From NCBI GenBank assembly GCA_028819835.1, contig JAPPKR010000164.1, forward strand, positions 1 to 7,174: a stretch of DNA of 7,174 bases. The letters run 5' to 3'. A program made the translations under genes and the position numbers. Shown here piece by piece: positions 1 through 5,395 of the stretch. Numbering within the stretch: position 1 is the stretch's first letter; each line of letters opens with the position of its first letter. A model generated the notes under the pieces. It saw only the letters and a program-made list of their open reading frames with translations, did not search any database and had not been told where the DNA came from. Source of the stretch: a bacterium (GTDB lineage: Bacteria > Actinomycetota > Acidimicrobiia > UBA5794 > ZC4RG35).

Positions 1-518
1 GCGGGAGGAACCTGAAAGAACCCGGGCGGGAGGGGCTCGAAGGTCTCCTGTTTGGAGGGTTGGCCGGTGGCGGCCAGGGTGGCCAGGGTGCGTCCGTGGA
101 AAGAGTCCAGGAGAGAGATCACTTCGTAGCGGTGGGCGCCGTGCTTCTTCTGGGCGTACCTCCGCGCCAGCTTGATGGCGGTCTCATTGACGGTGGCCCC
201 GCAGTTGGCGAAGAACACCCGGTCCAGCCCGGAGAGAGCGGACAGCCGTCCGGCCAGGCTCACCATCGGCTCGGTGTAGAAGATGTTGGAGACGTGAACC
301 AGTTCCGACATCTGGGCGCGGGCGGCCTCCGCCACCCTGGGGTTGGCGTGTCCGACCGCTACCACTGCCAAGCCGGTGAGACAGTCCAGGTAAGACCGAC
401 CCTCCCGGTCGAACAGCCAGACTCCCTGCCCTCGGGTGAACACCACCGGCGTCCGACCGTAGGCCGGGATGAGCTTGCGGTCGGCCTTCTCGATCCAAGC
501 CGTGACTTCTGGGTTCAC
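1..518 (-). CDS. argD: Acetylornithine aminotransferase ArgD, N-terminal 172 residues, cut by the left edge
   Basis: ArgD is a PLP enzyme that transaminates N-acetylglutamate semialdehyde with glutamate to N-acetylornithine, in the cytoplasm. The visible part shows class-III aminotransferase features in order: the N-terminal strand around YGRTPVVFTRGQG (residues 20-32), the YLDCLTGLAVVAVGHANP segment (43-60), the cofactor loop FFANCGATVNE (102-112), and DSFHGRTLATLAATGQP (138-154). The PLP lysine lies beyond the window. The start is GTG at 516-518, chosen because it has an excellent AAGGAG seven bases upstream, overlaps the argB stop by GTGA, and gives the usual N-terminus. Last gene of the argC-J-B-D run seen here. 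Odd point: the loop reads CGATVNE where typical family members read SGAEANE. The neighbouring genes favour ArgD over other ornithine-type aminotransferases; a dual role as DapC (lysine pathway) cannot be excluded. Confidence 0.95.
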   Translation of the reverse strand, partial: MNPEVTAWIEKADRKLIPAYGRTPVVFTRGQGVWLFDREGRSYLDCLTGLAVVAVGHANPRVAEAARAQMSELVHVSNIFYTEPMVSLAGRLSALSGLDRVFFANCGATVNETAIKLARRYAQKKHGAHRYEVISLLDSFHGRTLATLAATGQPSKQETFEPLPPGFFQVPP

Positions 519-1420
519 TGTTCTTCTCCTTCGTGATGGATGACCATGGTCCCTATCCCCTCGGGGGTGAACATCTCCAGCAGGAGAGCGTGCTGGATTC
601 GACCGTCCAGGACATGCGCCTGGGAGACGCCGCCCTTCATGGCTTCCACCACCGCCCGCAACTTGGGAAGCATCCCTCCCCGGAACCGGTCGACCATCAT
701 CACCAACTCCGGCAGGGTCATCTTGGAGATGAGCGTGGAGGCGTCGGCGGGATTGCGATACACCCCCTCCACATTCGTGAGGAACACCAACTTCTGCGCT
801 CCCAGAGCGGCGGCTAGGGCGCCCGCCACGGTATCGGCGTTCAGGTTGTAGACCTCGCCGTCCAAACCCAGGCCCAACGGCGCCACCACCGGCGTCATCC
901 CGCCATCCACCAGGAATTCAATCAGAGCCGGATTCACCTCGACCAGATCGCCAACCCTTCCGAGGCGGCTGTCCAGGCGGCGACAGCGGAACAGGCCTGC
1001 ATCCACGCCGGTCAAGCCCACCGCCCTGGCGCCACTGGTCTCCAGAAGGCGGGCGATCTCCCCGTTGACCTCTCCGCCCAACACCCTCCGCACCAACTCC
1101 ATGGTGCGGGAATTGGTCACTCTCAGCCCGTCCACCCAGGTGGGCGCGATCCCCTCCCTCTTCATAGCTGCGGTGATCTGTGGCCCGCCTCCGTGAACCA
1201 CCACCATCTTTATCCCCACCTGGGAGAGAAGAGCCACGTCCTTGGCGAAAGACTGGGCGAAAATCGGGTCATCCATCGCCGAGCCGCCGTACTTCACCAC
1301 CACGACGGTCCCCGAGAATCGACGGATGTAGGGCAAGGCTTCCATGAGGATGGCCGCCTTCCCCATCGAAGAGGCGATGCGAGGCTTGAGGCGGGTAGGG
1401 GGACTGTGGCCGGTTGTCAT
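515..1420 (-). CDS. argB: N-acetylglutamate kinase ArgB, probably arginine-feedback-sensitive type
   Basis: ArgB phosphorylates N-acetyl-L-glutamate with ATP, the second step of ornithine synthesis. The 301 residues have the amino-acid-kinase fold: KYGGSAM with the catalytic lysine (K43), VVVHGGGPQI (73-82), GLRVT (98-102), VGLTGVD (134-140), LNADTVAGALA with the conserved Asp (D196), LTNVEGV (214-220), and GGMLPKL with the second lysine (K253). An N-terminal helix (about KAAILMEALPYIRRF, 21-35) precedes the kinase core, and the C-terminus keeps AHVLDGR, LLEMFT and EGIGTMV. In the family, the N-terminal helix with this C-terminal region marks hexameric, arginine-inhibited enzymes, which suits a pathway recycling acetyl groups through ArgJ. 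The start is ATG at 1418-1420 with GGGGAG five bases upstream and a 4-base overlap with argJ; a second ATG at residue 19 is possible but leaves the first site unexplained. Confidence 0.97.
   Translation of the reverse strand: MTTGHSPPTRLKPRIASSMGKAAILMEALPYIRRFSGTVVVVKYGGSAMDDPIFAQSFAKDVALLSQVGIKMVVVHGGGPQITAAMKREGIAPTWVDGLRVTNSRTMELVRRVLGGEVNGEIARLLETSGARAVGLTGVDAGLFRCRRLDSRLGRVGDLVEVNPALIEFLVDGGMTPVVAPLGLGLDGEVYNLNADTVAGALAAALGAQKLVFLTNVEGVYRNPADASTLISKMTLPELVMMVDRFRGGMLPKLRAVVEAMKGGVSQAHVLDGRIQHALLLEMFTPEGIGTMVIHHEGEEQ
526..531 (-). promoter_or_regulatory. Strong Shine-Dalgarno site for argD
   Basis: AAGGAG on the minus strand, seven bases before the GTG start of argD and located inside the last codons of argB. 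It decides the choice of the GTG start and is the best ribosome site among the overlapping arg genes, so argD need not depend only on re-initiation after argB. Confidence 0.8.
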
Positions 1421-2583
1421 GACGGCTCCCCGTTGAAGATGACGTATCCGGGGGTGAGGTCGCTGGTGAGAATCCGGGCGGTTCCCGGCCCATCCCCAAC
1501 CGCCACGTCGACCTCGAAGTCTCCCGCCAAAAGCGGCTCGACCGCGGACAGATCCACGCCGGTGTGGGTCCCTCCCCTCGCCACCGGCGTTCCCTGGTAG
1601 GTGATGTCTATCCGGGAGGCGTCCAGGGGCTCGCCACAGGCGCCGAGGGCGGCCACCAGCCGTCCCCAGTTGGGGTCTCCCCCGTAAAAGGAACAGCGCA
1701 CCAGGTCGGAGTCGGCTATCGCCATCCCCATCCGACGAGCGGAGCCGTCATCGGGGGCGCCGCTCACCCGGATGGTCACCACGCGAGTGCAGTCCTCTGC
1801 GTCCGCCACGATGTCACGGGCCAGCTGCGCGCACACCTTTCGTACCCCTTCTGTCAACTCCTCCGAAGACGGTTCGATCCCCGAACGGCCGGAAGCCATG
1901 AGAATCACCGTGTCGTTGGTGGATTCGCATCCATCGATGTTGATGCTGTTGAAGGTCTCCTCCACCGCCTCGGAGAGCACCGCCCTCAGCCGTTGGGCCG
2001 AAGAAACGGCGTCGGTGGTGATCACCGCAAGCATGGTGGCCATGCTGGGGCGGATCATCGCCGCCCCTTTGGCCATGCCTCCGACCCGGAATCCCCCGGG
2101 ACCGGACACCGCCGCCTCCTTGATGAAGGTGTCGGTAGTCATGAGCCCGGCCGCGGCCTCCCGTCCCGCCGATGGGCTTGAAGCCGCCCGGGCGACGAGA
2201 AGCTGCATGGCGGGAAGGATCTTGTCCATTGGCAACTGGGGACCGATCGGTCCGGTGGAGCAGACCAGCACCTCAGTGACTTCGCACCCCACCTCCCCGG
2301 CGACCGCGGCGGCCATGTCGTAGGCGGCCCGGTCGCCGAGTTCCCCGGTGGCTGCGTTGGCACAACCGGAGTTGAGCGTCACGCCCCGGATCGCTCCCCT
2401 CGAGACCTCCATGTGACGACGGGAGAGCCGCACCGGCGCGGCGGCCGCACTGTTCTGGGTGAACACCGCCGCGGCCGGCACCGGCTCTTCGGCGATCACC
2501 ACACTCAGGTCCGGAGCGCCGGAGGGCTTGATCCCCGCCGCCACGCCCGATGCCCGAAATCCCCTGGGGAAGGTGACGCTCAT
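1417..2583 (-). CDS. argJ: ArgJ, glutamate N-acetyltransferase / amino-acid acetyltransferase
   Basis: ArgJ moves the acetyl group from N-acetylornithine to glutamate, releasing ornithine and regenerating N-acetylglutamate; bifunctional members also use acetyl-CoA. The protein is 388 residues, normal for the family. It carries the self-cleavage signature GGMAKGAAMIRPSMATML (168-185), so autocleavage is expected between Ala182 and Thr183, with Thr183 becoming the nucleophile of the beta chain. Other family motifs: NSGCANAATG (71-80), CSTGPIGPQLPM (108-119), STNDTVILMASG (221-232, usually STNDTV), and GGDPNWGRL (301-309). The start is ATG at 2581-2583, overlapping the argC stop by ATGA; the frame is open much further upstream, but that extension lies in argC coding sequence and resembles no ArgJ N-terminus. 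The ribosome site is weak (GGGTGG, five bases away), which suggests coupling to argC. No argA is visible here, so mono- or bifunctionality cannot be decided. Confidence 0.97.
   Translation of the reverse strand: MSVTFPRGFRASGVAAGIKPSGAPDLSVVIAEEPVPAAAVFTQNSAAAAPVRLSRRHMEVSRGAIRGVTLNSGCANAATGELGDRAAYDMAAAVAGEVGCEVTEVLVCSTGPIGPQLPMDKILPAMQLLVARAASSPSAGREAAAGLMTTDTFIKEAAVSGPGGFRVGGMAKGAAMIRPSMATMLAVITTDAVSSAQRLRAVLSEAVEETFNSINIDGCESTNDTVILMASGRSGIEPSSEELTEGVRKVCAQLARDIVADAEDCTRVVTIRVSGAPDDGSARRMGMAIADSDLVRCSFYGGDPNWGRLVAALGACGEPLDASRIDITYQGTPVARGGTHTGVDLSAVEPLLAGDFEVDVAVGDGPGTARILTSDLTPGYVIFNGEPS
1426..1431 (-). promoter_or_regulatory. Shine-Dalgarno site for argB
   Basis: GGGGAG on the minus strand, five bases before the argB ATG and inside the last argJ codons. 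It supports the ATG at 1418-1420 over the internal ATG at residue 19. Confidence 0.55.
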
Positions 2584-3602
2584 GGCATCCACCCGGTGGT
2601 GTCCAGGCCGGTTGCCTCCTCCAGGCCGAATACCAGGTTGGCGGCCTGAACGGCCTGCCCGGCGGCCCCCTTCAAAAGATTGTCCAGGGCAGCCTGGGCG
2701 ATGACCATCCCGGTGTGAGAATCGAAGAAGGCCGTGACCAGCGCGCGGTTTGATCCCGCCACCCATCGTGTCTGGGGGGGATGATCGACAACGTCCACCA
2801 ACCGACGGCCCTCGTACGCTTTTCCGAGCATTCCCAGAAGGTCCTCCCGGTCTCCCGGGGGATCGGCGGCAGGCATGGTCACCGTGGCCAGCAGTCCCCG
2901 CTGGATGGGAAGCAGATGGGGAGTGAACGTGACCCGGGTGGAAACCCCGGCCATCTTCATGCCCATCTCGATCTCGGGCCGGTGTCGGTGGGCCGCAACC
3001 TTGTAGGCCTGTGCTCCTTCCGCCACCTGTCCGAACATCAAGTCTGATCGGACTGACCTGCCCGCCCCCGAGATGCCTGACAGGCAGTCGGCCACCACCG
3101 GGCCCGAGGTCAACCCGCCCGCCAGCAGCGGGACGGATGCAAGCATCACGGCGGTCGGATAACAGCCCGGCAGGGCGACCCTCCGGGCCCCTTCCAAGCT
3201 GAAAAACTCCGGCAGGCCATACCGCCACTCGCCGAGGCGCTCGGGAGCCGGATGGGGAGCGCCATAGGCATTCTCATAGCGCTCCTGTGTGTCGAACCGG
3301 TAGTCAGACCCCAGGTCGAACACGGCTGTGCCTCTCTCCGCCAACTCGTGCCCCAACTCATAGGACGCCCCGTGGGGCAGGGCCAGGAACGCCGCATCCA
3401 CCGAGGGAATGTTCTCGACAGTCGTGGAGGACAGCCGCCGATCGCCCTCGGAGAGGTGAGGATGCACCTCTCCCAGCGGGGCGCCGGCCCGGCTGTGGGC
3501 GCCCATCCACACCAGGTCGAAGGCCGGGTGGGCATCCAGCAGTCGGATCAGCTCCCCCCCGGCATACCCGGAGGCGCCGATCACCGCCGCCGTCAGTGTC
3601 AT
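2580..3602 (-). CDS. argC: N-acetyl-gamma-glutamyl-phosphate reductase ArgC
   Basis: ArgC reduces N-acetylglutamyl phosphate with NADPH to N-acetylglutamate semialdehyde. The 340-residue protein opens with the Rossmann motif VIGASGYAGGELIRLL (7-22), followed by LALPHG (73-78), FDLGSDYRF (95-103), the active-site LPGCYPTA with nucleophile Cys147 (144-151), SGISGAGR (175-182), and HRHRPEI (205-211) with the catalytic histidine region. The C-terminal part keeps TPHLLPIQRG (227-236) and GSNRALV, as in the family. The ATG at 3600-3602 is fixed by an in-frame TGA two codons earlier (three triplets upstream). First gene of the arg cluster, with its own promoter just upstream. It has only a weak ribosome site (GAG five bases before ATG), and its ATG overlaps the stop of a possible 7-codon reading frame. 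Its own stop overlaps argJ by 4 bases. Confidence 0.97.
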   Translation of the reverse strand: MTLTAAVIGASGYAGGELIRLLDAHPAFDLVWMGAHSRAGAPLGEVHPHLSEGDRRLSSTTVENIPSVDAAFLALPHGASYELGHELAERGTAVFDLGSDYRFDTQERYENAYGAPHPAPERLGEWRYGLPEFFSLEGARRVALPGCYPTAVMLASVPLLAGGLTSGPVVADCLSGISGAGRSVRSDLMFGQVAEGAQAYKVAAHRHRPEIEMGMKMAGVSTRVTFTPHLLPIQRGLLATVTMPAADPPGDREDLLGMLGKAYEGRRLVDVVDHPPQTRWVAGSNRALVTAFFDSHTGMVIAQAALDNLLKGAAGQAVQAANLVFGLEEATGLDTTGWMP

Positions 3603-3622
3603 TTGAACTCAGTCTCTTGCAT
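3599..3622 (-). CDS. Possible 7-codon leader reading frame (MQETEFK) overlapping argC
   Basis: ATG CAA GAG ACT GAG TTC AAA TGA reads on the minus strand, and its TGA shares four bases (ATGA) with the argC start, the same geometry as the three downstream arg junctions. Its A of ATG lies seven bases after the predicted -10 hexamer, so the transcript could begin at or one base before this ATG and be leaderless, a mode known to be common in actinobacteria. It contains no Arg codons, so a classical arginine attenuator is unlikely; coupling ribosome entry into argC is the inferred role. Chance occurrence of such a short frame is quite possible. Confidence 0.3.
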   Translation of the reverse strand: MQETEFK

Positions 3623-3629
3623 CGGGACA

Positions 3630-3658
3630 ACTATATACGAATATGCGCATATCGCCAA
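3630..3658 (-). promoter_or_regulatory. Sigma70-like promoter of the argCJBD operon
   Basis: On the minus strand, -35 TTGGCG (3653-3658) and -10 TATAGT (3630-3635) are separated by exactly 17 bases, matching the consensus at 4 of 6 and 5 of 6 positions. It sits in the only intergenic gap of this half, which is AT-richer than the surrounding genes. The predicted start of transcription is around 3622-3623, giving a leader of at most about 20 bases before argC. A palindrome fills most of the spacer. The promoter is called from sequence only. Confidence 0.6.
3641..3652. promoter_or_regulatory. 12-bp perfect palindrome in the argC promoter spacer, candidate operator
   Basis: ATATGCGCATAT reads identically on both strands and abuts the -35 hexamer, so a protein bound here would block RNA polymerase. 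The obvious candidate is ArgR, which represses argC promoters in many bacteria. Reading the plus strand, one half-site (CGAAT at 3638-3642) matches TGAAT of the classical ARG box at 4 of 5 positions, but the partner half fits poorly, so I do not call it an ARG box. It has no T-run after it and is too AT-rich to be a terminator stem. Confidence 0.4.
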
Positions 3659-3664
3659 AGCCGG

Positions 3665-5395
3665 TTACGGGCTCCGGGAATTCTCCTCGTGCCCGAGCGG
3701 ATACAGGTCTCGTTCAGGCATGGGCGGCGGCAACGGATCGTAGAGCCAGGATTCCACCAGTTCCCGCCCCGGGGCGCCCCCGGTTTGCTCCACCAGCGAC
3801 AGGAAGTCGGCAGTTGTTGCGTTTCCATAGCGATGGGTGTCGTGCCAGGTCCTGAGCAGCGCGAAGAAGGATGCGTCGCCCAGGTGGTCACGGAGAGCCA
3901 CCAGCGTGAGCGCTCCCCTTCCATACACCGAATAGTTGAAGAGGTCATCGTCGGGAGGCAGGCCGGGGGGATAGAACTGGCGGACCGCCATGGCGGTCGC
4001 CCTCTCGATGGCGTCGGTGGTGTCGCCCGACAGGAAGAACTCCCCGGAGAACAGCCGGTAATTGTTGGCCACCTCCCGGTCGTAGTCGATCACCCCCAGG
4101 ATTTCCTCCGTCCAGAGCCACTCCGACAGGGTGGCGGGGCCCTCGTTGAGCCAGATGTCGCTCCAGTCCGCCACCGACAACGAGTTGCCGAACCACTGAT
4201 GGGCGAGTTCGTGCACCACGACCGTCTCCTGCACCGTGGAGAGATCGTAGGTGGGGAGGGTCTGGTGCTCCAGGGCCAGTGGCAATCCGGCGTCAACCAC
4301 CATGGCGCCCAGGGATTCGAATGGATAGGGCCCGAATAGTTCGGACAGGAATTCAAGCATGTGATGCTGGTCGGTGAAGGGGTCGAGCAACTCGGTGTCC
4401 AGGTCCTCGGGATACCAGGTGGTGATCTCCAGGCCCAGGGGGTCGGGCTCGGAACGGGACGCAAACTGCCCGATGCCGAGGGGGATCAGGTAGGGGGCCA
4501 CGGGGTGTTCCAGCGACCACCGGAAGACTGTGTACTGCTCCTCCTCCCTCACCTCCTCCAGGGTTCCACCCGAAACAACCGTCCACCCCACGGGGACCCC
4601 CACCTCGACGGTTACCAGCGCCTTGTCCAAGGGATGGTCATTGAAAGGCGCCAAGGCGGCAGAGCCGTCCGGCTCGTTCATCATGAAGAAGATCTCCTCA
4701 TCAGTGGACCAGCGACCGCCGGAGGTGAACCCCTGAATGGCCCGGGCCGGCCAGGAGGCCACGGCCCCCTGGTAGGAGACGACCACCGTCATCCGCTCTC
4801 CCTCGCCGAGCGCCTGGGATGGCACGACGATCAACTCTTCGGAGACTTGCTCGTAGTCCGCCGGTGCGCTGTTGACTGTCACCGCCTCGGTCTCCATACC
4901 GAAGAAGTCCAGGCTGAACAGGTCGAGATCGGCGGTGGTCACGGCCGCGATGGTGGATGATCCCGAAAGCAGGCCCGTCTCCGGGTCGAAGCGGAACTCG
5001 ATCAGGTAGCTCTCCACGTCATAACCGGAGGCGCCGAGGGTCGGGTACAGGCTGTCGCCGATCCCCTCCCGTCCCAACGCCTGCAGACGCTCCCACAGAG
5101 TGGGCTCCGGCGGAATGGTGGTGGTAGTAGTAGTTGTGGGAGCGGTGGTGGTGGGCGACGTCGTCGTGGTCGGAGACGAGGTGGTGGTAGTCGTTGTTCC
5201 GGCTGAAGTGGTGGGAGCGGTGGTGGTGGGCGGGGCTGTGGTGGTGATCGCGCCGGTTGTCGAGGTGGTGATGGCAGGGGTCTCGCCATCGACTCGGCCC
5301 GCGGTGTCCGGAGGGGCGACTGCAGGGCCGTCATCGCAGGAGGCGACAAACACCAAGCCTCCCAGCAGGGCCCCGACCGCGATCAGTCTCTTCAT
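3665..5395 (-). CDS. Secreted M1-family zinc aminopeptidase-like lipoprotein with Thr-rich linker
   Basis: Predicted extracellular, membrane-anchored metallopeptidase of 576 residues. Residues 1-20 form a lipoprotein signal peptide (KR, hydrophobic core, lipobox VASC with Cys20). A Pro/Thr-rich linker runs from about 36 to 98. The M1 N-terminal beta domain follows (about 120-330), then the catalytic domain: an exopeptidase-motif equivalent LALEHQT (Glu376), zinc motif HELAHQWFG (His395, Glu396, His399), the third zinc ligand in WLNEGPA (Glu418, 19 residues after His399), and Tyr491 in VYGRGA as the likely catalytic tyrosine. The protein ends soon after, without the large C-terminal domain of PepN-type enzymes. 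The start is ATG at 5393-5395, overlapping the cca stop by ATGA and giving an intact signal peptide; an upstream ATG 16 codons earlier would spoil it. No Shine-Dalgarno is visible, so translation probably depends on cca. The stop is TAA. Substrate unknown; nutrient peptide trimming or envelope turnover are guesses. Confidence 0.9.
   Translation of the reverse strand: MKRLIAVGALLGGLVFVASCDDGPAVAPPDTAGRVDGETPAITTSTTGAITTTAPPTTTAPTTSAGTTTTTTSSPTTTTSPTTTAPTTTTTTTIPPEPTLWERLQALGREGIGDSLYPTLGASGYDVESYLIEFRFDPETGLLSGSSTIAAVTTADLDLFSLDFFGMETEAVTVNSAPADYEQVSEELIVVPSQALGEGERMTVVVSYQGAVASWPARAIQGFTSGGRWSTDEEIFFMMNEPDGSAALAPFNDHPLDKALVTVEVGVPVGWTVVSGGTLEEVREEEQYTVFRWSLEHPVAPYLIPLGIGQFASRSEPDPLGLEITTWYPEDLDTELLDPFTDQHHMLEFLSELFGPYPFESLGAMVVDAGLPLALEHQTLPTYDLSTVQETVVVHELAHQWFGNSLSVADWSDIWLNEGPATLSEWLWTEEILGVIDYDREVANNYRLFSGEFFLSGDTTDAIERATAMAVRQFYPPGLPPDDDLFNYSVYGRGALTLVALRDHLGDASFFALLRTWHDTHRYGNATTADFLSLVEQTGGAPGRELVESWLYDPLPPPMPERDLYPLGHEENSRSP
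5117..5269 (-). repeat. Threonine-codon repeat tract (ACC/ACT) in the lipoprotein linker
   Basis: Nearly every codon encodes Thr, with Pro, Ala and Ser interspersed (residues about 43-93 of the lipoprotein). On the plus strand it appears as GTG/GTA/GTC triplets. It contains a 22-base perfect direct repeat at 5136-5157 and 5211-5232, 75 bases apart, i.e. exactly 25 codons, both encoding P-TTT-AP-T. The in-frame spacing points to expansion by slippage or unequal exchange. As protein it should be an extended, flexible, possibly glycosylated stalk holding the peptidase away from the membrane. Confidence 0.85.

Noticed and set aside
2584..3228. Upstream extension of the argJ frame to a 603-residue protein
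   Set aside because: The added 215 residues lie inside argC coding sequence, are Gly/Arg/Pro-rich and match no ArgJ N-terminus. The ATG overlapping the argC stop gives a normal 388-residue protein.
3654..3685. Possible terminator hairpin at the end of the lipoprotein gene (GGAGCC ... GGCTTT)
   Set aside because: The stem is only six pairs with two G-T wobbles, and no T-run follows on the minus strand. It also overlaps the -35 element of the argC promoter.
3287..4339. Long plus-strand open frame of 350 codons
   Set aside because: It lies opposite argC and the M1 lipoprotein, both of which have clear family motifs. Its translation is rich in Arg, Pro and Gly without recognisable domains, as expected for an antisense frame in GC-rich DNA.
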